A stretch of 64,000 bases of DNA from Arcicella rosea (GTDB taxonomy: Bacteria; Bacteroidota; Bacteroidia; Cytophagales; Spirosomataceae), in NCBI RefSeq assembly GCF_014204325.1, contig NZ_JACHKT010000001.1, positions 248,001-312,000 on the forward strand, in the 5' to 3' direction. The notes under the pieces are model-generated. The model saw nothing but the letters and a program-made list of their open reading frames with translations. It searched no databases and was not told the origin of the DNA. Numbering within the stretch: position 1 is the stretch's first letter; each line of letters opens with the position of its first letter. The position numbers and the translations under genes were made by a program. Positions 1 to 7,679 of this stretch are shown piece by piece.

Positions 1-274
1 GTTTATCATTAAAAAAATACTTACTCAGCATTTTGATATTGAGACGGTTGTTCAGAATAATCCTAATTTTAAATCAATTGTCATAGAATGGGCTCAACGA
101 GAAGGAAAACCGATTAGGTTTGAAATCATCGAAGAAGGCTCAAAACATAATAAAGAGTTTACAGCAACGATTTTTGTGAATGAAGAAGCCTTCTCTATTG
201 GACAAGGCTATTCCAAAAAGAAAGCTGAGCAAACAGCAGCCATGAAAGCCTGCGAAAAGCTAGAAATTAGTTAA
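1..274 (+). CDS. rnc: Ribonuclease III, C-terminal part (truncated by window edge)
   Basis: The open frame enters from the left edge (first full codon at base 2) and ends at TAA 272-274, giving 90 residues. The sequence fits a double-stranded RNA-binding domain: an alpha helix, a three-strand sheet that includes the segment EFTATIFVNEE, then the helix-start signature GQGYSKKKAEQTAA, which is the RNA-contacting KKxAE motif of RNase III dsRBDs. RNase III cleaves dsRNA in rRNA processing and mRNA decay. The catalytic domain with its acidic signature lies outside the window, so the call rests on the dsRBD alone. Another dsRBD protein is possible, but a C-terminal dsRBD in a bacterial chromosomal gene is nearly always rnc. 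A mobile-looking repeat begins 3 bases after the stop. Confidence 0.85.
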   Translation, partial: FIIKKILTQHFDIETVVQNNPNFKSIVIEWAQREGKPIRFEIIEEGSKHNKEFTATIFVNEEAFSIGQGYSKKKAEQTAAMKACEKLEIS

Positions 275-277
275 CAT

Positions 278-528
278 AAACATGAGTCATCCTGAATTTT
301 TCTTAGAATAGTGATGTTTCAGACAGTTTGAAAGGTTTCCTATTTATTATTGTCTAGTCCTTACTTTTCTTGTCTTGAAACAAGAAAAGTAACAAAAGAA
401 ATTCAAGAATTCCTAAACTCGCTTCGCTCAAACAGTAGGAATTCATTACTCATCAATCACAAAAAAGCGGTCAAATATTAATTTTGACCGCTTTTTTGTG
501 ATTTTAAAATTAGGGATAACTCATATTT
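278..528. repeat. Inverted-repeat-bounded intergenic element, copy A
   Basis: This stretch of about 250 bases closely matches 37619-37872 in opposite orientation. The left end carries ACATGAGTCATCC and the right end a degenerate inverted version (AGGGATAACTCATATTT). Inside are three hairpins: a perfect 13-bp stem at 361-392, a 9-bp stem at 408-444 (GAATTCCTA/TAGGAATTC), and a terminator-like hairpin at 461-497 with GCGGTC/GACCGC arms flanked by A6 and T6. There is no ORF. It looks like a non-autonomous mobile element (MITE-like) or a dispersed palindromic repeat. The A/T-flanked hairpin could terminate rnc transcription. The 529-711 remainder holds nothing recognisable. Confidence 0.8.
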
Positions 529-711
529 GTGGATTTTAACTTAACCCTTTGGTTCAAAAATGCCAAAAAAGGACTTCTTTCTGAGGGATTTATTGGTTAG
601 TGTTTTTTTATTGAATAATCTTTGGTTCAATTTTTGCGTTTAATCTATTACTTGTTGCTTGGTTATTCTATTGATTGAATAAACTCTCTTCTTTCAGACT
701 GATTAAAGCAC

Positions 712-719
712 TAACTTTG
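712..719 (+). promoter_or_regulatory. Bacteroidota -7 box TAACTTTG
   Basis: TAACTTTG matches the Bacteroidota sigma-A -7 consensus TAnnTTTG and lies about 59 bases before the ATG at 778. A -33 TTTG is not clear. The octamer also occurs before several other genes here, which supports the reading. Confidence 0.5.
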
Positions 720-777
720 TTAATAAGTACTAATCATTACGTTATTTCAAATAGTTTAAAAGACCCTCTAAGAAATC

Positions 778-1908
778 ATGAAGTTAGATTTTTCGGTAAT
801 CGAAAATTACGGACAACAATATGCCGCCCAAGTTTGTGATGAATTCTTCAATAGAACTGCTACAATCAATGGTCAACAAATCTTAAAACTCAGTAACGTT
901 GCACAAGTAAATATGTTTGTGGTAAACGATTTGTTCGAGAAATGGAAAGCTGACACAGAAGCATTTAAAAGCCCTTACTTTAATTTTGATAATGACGACG
1001 TAAAAGCTGCTTTGAAAGCTTTTATGAATACGGCTTCACAACATATTATGGTGAAACGAGAGCATTTTGAACCAATGCTATCGAAAGCAGTTGTTAAAAC
1101 CATTATTCTTTTACTAGACCCAAGTAAATATTTCGACGACTTCGTCAGAGATTCTCCAGAGTTTACACTTACCAAAGAGCGTTTGGCACAACTTGTAAAA
1201 TATACAAAAATCAACAACCATATTGCCAAGTCGATGGTGGAGAAAATGGGAAGTGAAGATAAAGTATATGTAACGGTTGCTTTGAATTGGCTCAAGGAAA
1301 TCAGCGATAAAGTAGAATTTGAAAATGCGGATAAATTTTTTGAAATATTATCAGCAAAAGTACCTTTCAGAAAAGAATCTTTTATCAAAGCTAGTCCGAA
1401 AGTCATTGAAGAAATTCCAGTGAAGAAAGCTGCTAAATCTTTTTTTGACATTGAACCAGAAGAAGATTTAGATGATGAAAATGTGCCTTTGCCAACAGTT
1501 GATAAAATTCAAGCGGAAATTGATAGAAAAGGAACGCCAGCAGAAATCAAATTACCTGGAATTGACCGCCTCAATGATACTTTCACAGGCGATTTACCAA
1601 CGGTAAACGATTTATTGAAAAGAGATGCTATTGTTGGCGGTACTCCATTGGCTGATTTGGCCTTTAATCGTCCCATCAAGAGTATTGCAGATGGCGTGAG
1701 TTTAAATCAGAAATTTGTGTTTATTGGTAAATTATTTGATGGCGACATCAATGCTTACAGCAATGCCATTGATAAGATAGATGCTTGCGACAATTTATCA
1801 GACGCAAAAAATTATATGAATAAGTTTTTAGCACCAAAATATAATTGGATTTCTGTCGCTGAAGAAGCCAACGATTTTTTAGAAGTAGTTGCTAGAAAAT
1901 TTCAGTAA
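778..1908 (+). CDS. Conserved-looking cytoplasmic protein of unknown function
   Basis: I do not recognise a family for this 376-residue protein. It has no signal peptide and no membrane segment, and is probably mostly helical. Residues 1-200 are mixed charged helices. Residues 215-245 form an acidic linker (FFDIEPEEDLDDENVPLP). A C-terminal block of about 100 residues from 285 (VNDLLKRDAIVGGTPLADLA) to the end looks like a compact helical domain. The ATG at 778 is the only convincing start, with a TAACTTTG box upstream. The gene is monocistronic: the repeat lies before it and a strong terminator follows 34 bases after the stop. The longest reverse-strand frame inside it (975-1451) is a shadow. 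Confidence 0.7.
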   Translation: MKLDFSVIENYGQQYAAQVCDEFFNRTATINGQQILKLSNVAQVNMFVVNDLFEKWKADTEAFKSPYFNFDNDDVKAALKAFMNTASQHIMVKREHFEPMLSKAVVKTIILLLDPSKYFDDFVRDSPEFTLTKERLAQLVKYTKINNHIAKSMVEKMGSEDKVYVTVALNWLKEISDKVEFENADKFFEILSAKVPFRKESFIKASPKVIEEIPVKKAAKSFFDIEPEEDLDDENVPLPTVDKIQAEIDRKGTPAEIKLPGIDRLNDTFTGDLPTVNDLLKRDAIVGGTPLADLAFNRPIKSIADGVSLNQKFVFIGKLFDGDINAYSNAIDKIDACDNLSDAKNYMNKFLAPKYNWISVAEEANDFLEVVARKFQ

Positions 1909-1941
1909 AAATATTTAACTTGTTAGTACAAAGCGATTTAG

Positions 1942-1982
1942 ATGATGCTTTTGGTTTAAACACTCAAAGCATCATTTTTTTT
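1942..1982 (+). terminator. Intrinsic terminator
   Basis: ATGATGCTTT at 1942-1951 pairs perfectly with AAAGCATCAT at 1966-1975 and is followed by a T run reaching 1982. It ends the preceding gene and sits directly before the next gene's leader. Confidence 0.85.
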
Positions 1983-2007
1983 GTACTGCACATTAAATAT
2001 TTCTACT

Positions 2008-4077
2008 ATGAAAAAAATACTACTCCTTACAATGAGTATCGTTCTTTCGACTCATGTAAAAGCACAAGAACTTTCTACACAAGAAAGTAATATCCGAAAC
2101 CTCATTCAAGAAATCTTGGGAAATCCTGTCGATGGTGTTTCTGAAGAATTGTTTGAATCGCTCTACCAAAACTATTTGAATCCTTTGGATTTGAATAAAG
2201 TCTCCCGTCAAGAACTAGCATCTCTTTACTTGCTTTCTGAAAAACAATTGAATGCCTTTTTTACTTATCGAGAAAATGTAGGAAAACTATTGTCAATCTA
2301 TGAATTGCAAGCCATTCCAGACTTTGATTTACCGACCATTTATAAATTCATTCCCTTCGTGCGGGTAAATTCGGATGGATTTTCTATCAAAACCTTTCAA
2401 AATAGCTTGCAGAAAGCCAATCAATACTTCTTACTCAGATACACGCAGTATTTAGAAACCAAAAAAGGTTTTACCGAACCAGATGCACGCAGTAAAGTGC
2501 GTTATGAAGGTTCGCCGATGAAATTATATGCACGCTATAAAATCGCTTTGCCCAAAGATTTTAGTGCAGGTTTCACCATCGAAAAAGATGAAGGTGAAAG
2601 TCAGCTTATAGATTTTACTTCCTTTCATTTTCAAATACAAAACAAAGGACATTGGAAAAACATCACTTTGGGTGATTATCAACTCCAATTCGGACAAGGC
2701 TTGGTTTCAGCCGCTGGATTTTATTTGGGGAAAGGTGCTGAAACCGTTTTAACGACTCGTAGAAATCATCTTGGCACTCGTCCATATTCTTCGGTGATGG
2801 AAAGTAATTTCTTTCGTGGTGGTACTGCTACTTATCAAATTCATTCTTTAGATGTTACTGCTTTCTATTCTCGAATGAATCGTGATGCAAATTTGGCTCA
2901 GGATAAAAGCACCAATGCAGACTATGTTACTTCCTTGCAAACTGCTGGTTTGCATCGCACGCCTTCGGAAATTGCTGATAAAGGCTCTTTGATGGAAGAA
3001 AATTATGGACTAAACATAAGCTTTCACAACAGGATTACTACTTTTCAAGCAGGAATTACTTTGCTACAAACCAATTTTAGTTTGCCCTTGATTAAAGCTG
3101 AAAAAGCCTATAATCAATTTGAGTTTTCGGGAAAGGAAAACTTCTTGGCTGGCTTGCATTGGACGTATCATTTCCAGAATTATAATCTTTTTGGAGAAGT
3201 TGCCCGTTCCGAAAGTGGAGGAGTAGGGGCAGTAACGGGTATTTTAGCGAGTTTAAGTAAACATACCGATATTTCGCTAATGCTTCGGAATTATGATAAA
3301 AATTTCCATAGTTTTTATGCCAATGGCTTTTCTGAAAACTCCCGAAATATCAACGAACGGGGAGTTTATACGGGCATCAAACATGCTATCAACAGAAAAT
3401 GGTTGGCTTCGGCTTATTTCGATTATTTTTATTTTCCTTGGTATCGTTACTTGGTGGATAAACAGCCAACCAAAGGCTTTGATTATTTGGGGCGTTTGAC
3501 TTTCCAACCTTCTAAAAAGCTACAGGCTTATCTGCAAATCAGGCAAGAGAATAAAGAAGAGAATACTAAAATTACCGAAACGTATTTGGATAAAGGGAAG
3601 GAGAAAACAAGAGAAATTACCGTGGTGAGGGAAAGAACCAAAAGGGCTTTGTTGGTGAATGTAAATTACAAACTCTCTAAAACTTGGGAATTTCAAACAA
3701 GGGCTTCGGCAAGTACTTTTCAGTTTGATGGACAAGCCCTTACCAAAGGTTTTGCCATTGCCCAAGATGTCAATGCAGATTTTGGTCGGATTGCTTTATC
3801 GGGTAGAATTGCCTTTTTCAAGACGGATGATTATGATAACAGACAATATTTCTATGAACAAGATGTCCTCTATGCCTTTTCATTTCCTGCTTATTACGAA
3901 CATGGTTTTCGGCATTATCTCTTGGCGAAATACAAAATCAATCGGAATGTAGATGCTTGGATTCGTTGGGCAAGAACGGATTTATTGGGCGATGCTCTTA
4001 CTTTTGGTTCAGGTTTAGATGAAATCTCCGCTCCGCATCGTTCAGAAGTGAAAGTACAGTTGAGGTTGCATTTTTAG
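2008..4077 (+). CDS. Helix-hairpin-helix (ComEA-like) protein with putative outer-membrane barrel
   Basis: The ATG at 2008 begins a clean signal peptide (MKKILLLTMSIVLSTHVKAQ); an upstream TTG at 1981 would bury it, so 2008 is preferred (689 residues). After the signal, residues 40-110 contain a helix-hairpin-helix segment (NPLDLNKVSRQELASLYLLS, then LSIYELQAIPDF) like the ComEA-type HHH fold. The remaining roughly 550 residues have alternating aromatic and polar strands and end in VKVQLRLHF, as expected for an outer-membrane beta-barrel. Proteins of this length with an N-terminal HHH are widespread in Bacteroidota, but their role is not established. DNA binding or uptake at the envelope is an inference from the HHH motif only. 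The gene is monocistronic between a terminator and a palindrome pair. Confidence 0.75.
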   Translation: MKKILLLTMSIVLSTHVKAQELSTQESNIRNLIQEILGNPVDGVSEELFESLYQNYLNPLDLNKVSRQELASLYLLSEKQLNAFFTYRENVGKLLSIYELQAIPDFDLPTIYKFIPFVRVNSDGFSIKTFQNSLQKANQYFLLRYTQYLETKKGFTEPDARSKVRYEGSPMKLYARYKIALPKDFSAGFTIEKDEGESQLIDFTSFHFQIQNKGHWKNITLGDYQLQFGQGLVSAAGFYLGKGAETVLTTRRNHLGTRPYSSVMESNFFRGGTATYQIHSLDVTAFYSRMNRDANLAQDKSTNADYVTSLQTAGLHRTPSEIADKGSLMEENYGLNISFHNRITTFQAGITLLQTNFSLPLIKAEKAYNQFEFSGKENFLAGLHWTYHFQNYNLFGEVARSESGGVGAVTGILASLSKHTDISLMLRNYDKNFHSFYANGFSENSRNINERGVYTGIKHAINRKWLASAYFDYFYFPWYRYLVDKQPTKGFDYLGRLTFQPSKKLQAYLQIRQENKEENTKITETYLDKGKEKTREITVVRERTKRALLVNVNYKLSKTWEFQTRASASTFQFDGQALTKGFAIAQDVNADFGRIALSGRIAFFKTDDYDNRQYFYEQDVLYAFSFPAYYEHGFRHYLLAKYKINRNVDAWIRWARTDLLGDALTFGSGLDEISAPHRSEVKVQLRLHF

Positions 4078-4081
4078 CGGT

Positions 4082-4180
4082 GAGTTGCAAACCTATGAGG
4101 TTTTTAAAACCTCATAGGTTTGCAACTCCACTTCATTTCAATAGAGGTGGACTTAAGTCCACCCCTATTGAAATGAAGTG
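4082..4180. repeat. Two back-to-back long palindromes
   Basis: The first palindrome (4082-4128) has perfect 23-base arms around a single T at 4105. The second (4129-4180) has 26-base arms with one mismatch and no spacer. They abut exactly and start 5 bases after the preceding stop codon. Each could fold as an RNA hairpin or DNA cruciform. Neither has a terminal T run, so this is not a textbook terminator. They mark the left border of the AT-rich accessory segment. Confidence 0.9.
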
Positions 4181-4352
4181 ATAAATACTCATGGTATTAC
4201 TTTCTTTAGTTTGTGGCATTGAAATTTGTTTTATTTGAATAAATGAACCTGTGGCTATAAATGCTTACCATTTATTATTTATTACTACCTTCAGATGTGT
4301 TATGCTTTTTAACTAAATTAGAGCTTTAGAAAATATAAATAAGAACTATTGT

Positions 4353-5453
4353 ATGTCAGATATAAAAGATACCAAAGTATATAACATTAATGATTTTCTT
4401 AATTGGAATGATAAAGGAGATTTATCTATTTCACCAAAATATCAACGCAATCCTATTTGGAATGAGAAAGCTAAATCTTATTTGATTGATACCATTGTTC
4501 GAGGATTACCAATTCCACCTATATTTATGAGACAAACTATAGATGCGAATACAAGAAAAACAACAAGAGAGATTGTTGATGGGCAACAACGTTTAAGAGC
4601 TATTATTTCTTTTATTAGCGGAGATTTTCCAATATTGAAATCTCATAGTAAAGAATTTGGAGGTATGTTTTACAATGACTTAGAAGAAGATATTCAGATT
4701 CAAATTTTAGAATATAATATTCCAGTTGAAGTTGTCAAAATAAAAGATGATGCAAGTATTTATGATATGTTTGCTCGACTAAATACTAATAGTATGACAG
4801 CAAATGAACAGGAATTAAGAAATGCTAAATATTGGGGAGAGTTTAAAGTATTTGTTTATAGAAAAGCAGCAGAATGTAGAGATTTTTTTATTGAAAATTC
4901 AACATTTAGAGACAAAGATTTATCAAGAATGAAAGATATTGAATTTGTATCATCAATAATCATGTTTTTAAACGATGGCATAATTGCAGAATCTAGGATA
5001 ATAATAGACAAATACTATGAAAAATTTGATGAAGGATTTGAACAAGCTAATGATATAGAAATTAAGTTTGATAGGCTTTTTCAAATATTAAATCAAATAT
5101 TTAATAGCGAAAAGTTTACTACGTCATATTTTCACAGGAAAAACTATTTTTTTACCTTGATTTGTGTCATCATACATCAGATGTATGGAATTAAAAATTT
5201 TAGTGGAAGGCGTAACGACCAATTTAGTGTGAATAATTTTATTGACAATGTAGATATATTTATTAATTTATTGATGAATTTTGAGTCTGATTTTCAGAAG
5301 TTTATGCAAAAAGAAGGTCAAATATTCAGTAGTTCAAAAATACAAATGCTATCAGGGTTTGAAAAGCATCATGTGACAAGAACTACAAGCCAAGCTGAAA
5401 GAACAGAAAGAATAAAAATATTAAATGATTTTATTTACGCTGAAAAAGAATAA
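4353..5453 (+). CDS. DUF262 (GmrS/ParB-like) domain protein
   Basis: This 366-residue protein has the DUF262 signature: a YQRNPIW motif at 30-36, which is the usual substrate-loop motif following an early helix, and IVDGQQRLRAI around 74-84, which is the conserved DGQQR active-site motif. DUF262 proteins are predicted ParB/sulfiredoxin-fold NTPases or nucleases. They occur as the S-half of GmrSD type IV restriction enzymes and in many uncharacterised defence modules. The C-terminal part here (about 200-366) lacks the HNH motif of the GmrD/DUF1524 half, so the protein is a stand-alone DUF262. It is followed after 9 bases by a HEPN-like gene, forming a two-gene operon. Codons are strongly A/T-ended compared with the flanking core genes, suggesting recent acquisition. 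The start is ATG at 4353. Confidence 0.85.
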   Translation: MSDIKDTKVYNINDFLNWNDKGDLSISPKYQRNPIWNEKAKSYLIDTIVRGLPIPPIFMRQTIDANTRKTTREIVDGQQRLRAIISFISGDFPILKSHSKEFGGMFYNDLEEDIQIQILEYNIPVEVVKIKDDASIYDMFARLNTNSMTANEQELRNAKYWGEFKVFVYRKAAECRDFFIENSTFRDKDLSRMKDIEFVSSIIMFLNDGIIAESRIIIDKYYEKFDEGFEQANDIEIKFDRLFQILNQIFNSEKFTTSYFHRKNYFFTLICVIIHQMYGIKNFSGRRNDQFSVNNFIDNVDIFINLLMNFESDFQKFMQKEGQIFSSSKIQMLSGFEKHHVTRTTSQAERTERIKILNDFIYAEKE

Positions 5454-5462
5454 AAGTAATGT

Positions 5463-6032
5463 ATGAACAATGATGAATTAAAGTCTGAGATTGATTATTG
5501 GAAGACATTCTTTCAAGGAAATCCTAATCTTGATGAAAGAGTTTATGAAATTGCCTTCTTTAAAATATTTGTAAAATTTGAAATATTTATATCACAACTT
5601 TTTATAGAATATGCAATAGGTGGGAGTAGTATTAGTGGGTTTCAAGCAGAGAGAATACTTAATTTTAGAGATAGGAGTCACTTAGAAAAAGTTTTGAAAG
5701 GTAGGAACTCAAGGTTTATAGATTATACTTCTAAAATCGAAGAAATATCTGAATATATTTTTGAAAGTGATAAAAACCCATTTTATGTAATAGAATCTGC
5801 AACCTATAAAGAATTATTTCTAGAAATGAAAATACTCAGAAACTTTATAGCACATGAAAGCGAAGAGTCAAAAACTAAATATGTGAGAAAAGTTCTGAAT
5901 AATCAAGTATTTATTTCCGTTGGAAAACATATGCAAAATAAAGTTTCAAGGTCTAACACAAAAAGTAATTATACTGAATATATAGAAAAAATGTTAGAAG
6001 TATCAGAGCTTCTACTCAATCCAGTATTTTAA
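5463..6032 (+). CDS. HEPN-like putative ribonuclease partnered with DUF262
   Basis: This 189-residue all-helical protein carries R126-N-F-I-A-H131, an exact RxxxxH motif of the HEPN superfamily. It sits at the start of a late helix after long amphipathic helices (residues 22-50 and 60-105). HEPN proteins typically cut RNA and act as effectors in toxin-antitoxin, abortive-infection and CRISPR systems. HEPN families of the MAE_28990/MAE_18760 type are known to neighbour DUF262 genes, and the arrangement here (9-base gap, same strand) fits. The family assignment is inferred from motif, size and context, not a search. The stop codon lies 3 bases before a 68-base direct repeat that frames a tandem array. 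Confidence 0.7.
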   Translation: MNNDELKSEIDYWKTFFQGNPNLDERVYEIAFFKIFVKFEIFISQLFIEYAIGGSSISGFQAERILNFRDRSHLEKVLKGRNSRFIDYTSKIEEISEYIFESDKNPFYVIESATYKELFLEMKILRNFIAHESEESKTKYVRKVLNNQVFISVGKHMQNKVSRSNTKSNYTEYIEKMLEVSELLLNPVF

Positions 6033-6034
6033 CT

Positions 6035-6102
6035 CTCCAACAGGTCTTATTCTCTCCTAAGCCCTAAAACATAAAAGAGCGTCCCTCACAAAATTTGTCA
6101 AG
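6035..6102. repeat. Left 68-bp direct repeat flanking the array
   Basis: This segment matches 6432-6499 in the same orientation, sharing blocks such as CTCCAAC, GGTCTTA, CTAAAACAT, AGAGCGTC and AAATTTGT. It starts right after the HEPN gene. Together the two copies bracket the 21-bp module array. Confidence 0.75.
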
Positions 6103-6150
6103 GGGTTATTTATAGCAAGTTGAAATTGTCTGTGGAGACATATACAATGG

Positions 6151-6420
6151 CTAAGAGATTAAGCAACCTGACTGAGGGATTTTGCTTCCCGACTGAGAGA
6201 TTAAGTAACTTGACTGAGGGATTTTGCTTCCCGACTGAGGGATTAAGCAACTTGACTAAGGGGTTTTGCTTCCCGACTGAAAGATTTTGCTTCCCGACTA
6301 AGAGATTAAGCAATCTGACTGAGGGATTTTGCTTTCTGACTGAGAGATTAAGCAACCTTACTAAGGGATTTTGCTTCCCGACTGAGAGATTAAGCAACTT
6401 GACTGAGGGATTTTCCAACT
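6151..6420. repeat. Tandem array of 21-bp modules (2 x 21 = 42-bp unit)
   Basis: Twelve complete 21-base modules run from 6151 to 6402, followed by an 18-base partial. Two module types alternate: one with GATTAAGCAACCTGACT and one with GATTTTGCTTCCCGACT. The alternation breaks once, where two of the second type are adjacent (6256-6297). Because 21 is a multiple of three, long frames stay open on both strands and encode 14-residue repeats. I see no convincing start signal or codon bias, so I treat it as non-coding minisatellite DNA. It is not a CRISPR array because there are no unique spacers. Confidence 0.9.
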
Positions 6421-6431
6421 AGTCTTAGGTT

Positions 6432-6499
6432 CTCCAACTGGTCTTAGGTTCTCCTAAGACCTAAAACATGGAAGAGCGTCACGCTCGAAATTTGTTAAG
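6432..6499. repeat. Right 68-bp direct repeat flanking the array
   Basis: This is the partner of 6035-6102. This copy contains GAGCGTCACGCTC, a small perfect palindrome that is degraded in the left copy. A partial extra copy of the TCCAACT-GTCTTAGGT portion precedes it at 6414-6430. Confidence 0.75.
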
Positions 6500-6598
6500 C
6501 AAGAAAATAAAAATACAATACAAGCATATTCTTAATTTATACAGGTTAAACGCATTTAAATATTAAAGAGCATTTCGATTAGATATTGGTCCCTTGCT

Positions 6599-6652
6599 GT
6601 TCCAAGTCTTTTTTGACTTGGAACGATAAATAAAATGTAGTCTGAGACTACA
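6599..6652. repeat. Hairpin plus short dispersed repeat
   Basis: GTTCCAAGTC at 6599-6608 pairs perfectly with GACTTGGAAC at 6615-6624 around a T6 loop. The following CTTGGAACGATAAATAAAAT (from 6617) recurs at 7231. A small TAGTCTGAGACTA inverted repeat follows at 6638-6650. The rest of 6500-6767 holds nothing else recognisable. Confidence 0.6.
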
Positions 6653-6767
6653 AGCGTATTTGTTATTCATAGTTTTAAAACTTTGAATATCGGAGACAAA
6701 GTAAATTATCATCACACCCAACAGTATAAAATTTTACTAAACTTTATTCATCAACAAAACAGCTAAA

Positions 6768-7220
6768 ATGAAGACAAAACATGTTCTTTTATGCCTCGTA
6801 TTATTTCTGACAAGTAATATGGTTTTGGGACAAACTAAACAAGATAGTTTAGCCATCAAACAAGCCGCTCTTGACTATATAGAATCTCAACATAAACCAA
6901 ATCCTAAACAAATGGATGGGGCATTACACCCTAGAATGGTTAAACGTACTTTTTGGAAAGACAAAGCGACAGGAAAAGATTATGTCCGAGAAACGACAAC
7001 AGAATCGATGGTTTTGCTAGCAGAAAGTTATAATAAGAATGGCGATAAATTCCCCTCGTCACCTAAAAAAGAAGTTATACTGCTTGATGTTTCAGAACGT
7101 ACAGCCTCTGTAAAATTAATTGCCGACGAATGGATTGACTATATGCACATTGTGAAACTTAATGGTACTTGGAAAATCATTAATGTTCTTTGGCAGTATA
7201 AAGACACCAAACAGCATTAG
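6768..7220 (+). CDS. Secreted NTF2-like / putative lumazine-binding protein
   Basis: The 150-residue product begins with a signal peptide (MKTKHVLLCLVLFLTSNMVLG, then QT). The mature part looks like the small cone-shaped NTF2-like fold annotated as putative lumazine-binding (PF12893): an N-terminal helix IKQAALDYIESQH, then strands with the hallmark order VILLDVSERTASVKLIADEWIDYMHIVKLNGTWKIINVLWQ (residues about 101-142, shown here only as the order of strands). Such proteins are common in Bacteroidota and their ligand is generally unknown. Nothing at residue level confirms lumazine binding here. The ATG at 6768 fixes the signal peptide. It is a single gene inside the accessory island. Confidence 0.7.
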   Translation: MKTKHVLLCLVLFLTSNMVLGQTKQDSLAIKQAALDYIESQHKPNPKQMDGALHPRMVKRTFWKDKATGKDYVRETTTESMVLLAESYNKNGDKFPSSPKKEVILLDVSERTASVKLIADEWIDYMHIVKLNGTWKIINVLWQYKDTKQH

Positions 7221-7230
7221 TGAATTTCGC

Positions 7231-7266
7231 CTTGGAACGATAAATAAAATGCAGGAACTGTCTGCA
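7231..7266. repeat. Second copy of the short dispersed repeat
   Basis: CTTGGAACGATAAATAAAAT at 7231-7250 is identical to the stretch starting at 6617, and is followed by an analogous small inverted repeat (GCAG at 7251, CTGC at 7262). The upstream hairpin arm is missing in this copy. Confidence 0.6.
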
Positions 7267-7311
7267 AATATTTTACAAACAATATTTCTTTTAGCATTAA
7301 ACAATTAAAAT

Positions 7312-7668
7312 ATGCTTACCGACATCAATCCTAAACTTCCCATGCGTAATAAAACTATTACAAGGGATTTTTACATAAAGCAATTGGGCTTTCAAGAATT
7401 TGGGAGCGCTGATTTTGAGGGTTACTTGATGGTGCAAAAAGATAAAATACAAATTCACTTCTTTGAGTTTACAGCATTAGACCCAACCGAAAACTATGGT
7501 CAGGTATATATCCGAACAGATGATATTGACCAATTGTACCAAACGTTTTTAGCCAACAAAACCATTATCCATCCAGCAGGACATTTACAGCTAAAACCGT
7601 GGGGACAAAAAGAATTCTCAATCCTAGACCCTGACAATAATCTGCTGACTTTTGGGCAGAGTGTTTAA
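7312..7668 (+). CDS. VOC-family protein (glyoxalase/bleomycin-resistance fold)
   Basis: The 118-residue protein has the betaalphabetabetabeta layout of one VOC domain: MRNKTITRDFYIKQLGF near the start, the central segment DKIQIHFFEF, and a final ILDPDNNLLTFGQ matching the DPDGNxL motif that contributes a metal or ligand residue. Small stand-alone VOC proteins of this type are annotated as bleomycin-resistance-like. They usually act as homodimers, binding drugs or catalysing small-molecule isomerisation or cleavage. The substrate cannot be read from sequence. The ATG at 7312 is used. The next gene starts 11 bases after its stop, so the two may be cotranscribed. Confidence 0.8.
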   Translation: MLTDINPKLPMRNKTITRDFYIKQLGFQEFGSADFEGYLMVQKDKIQIHFFEFTALDPTENYGQVYIRTDDIDQLYQTFLANKTIIHPAGHLQLKPWGQKEFSILDPDNNLLTFGQSV

Positions 7669-7679
7669 AATTATTTAAG

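Noticed and set aside
975-1451. 158-residue minus-strand frame
   Set aside because: It lies wholly inside the 778-1908 gene in antisense, has no family resemblance and is a shadow of an AT-rich gene.
6120-6422. 100- and 102-residue frames on both strands across the 21-bp array
   Set aside because: They stay open only because the repeat length is a multiple of three; start signals and codon bias are missing and both strands look equally open.
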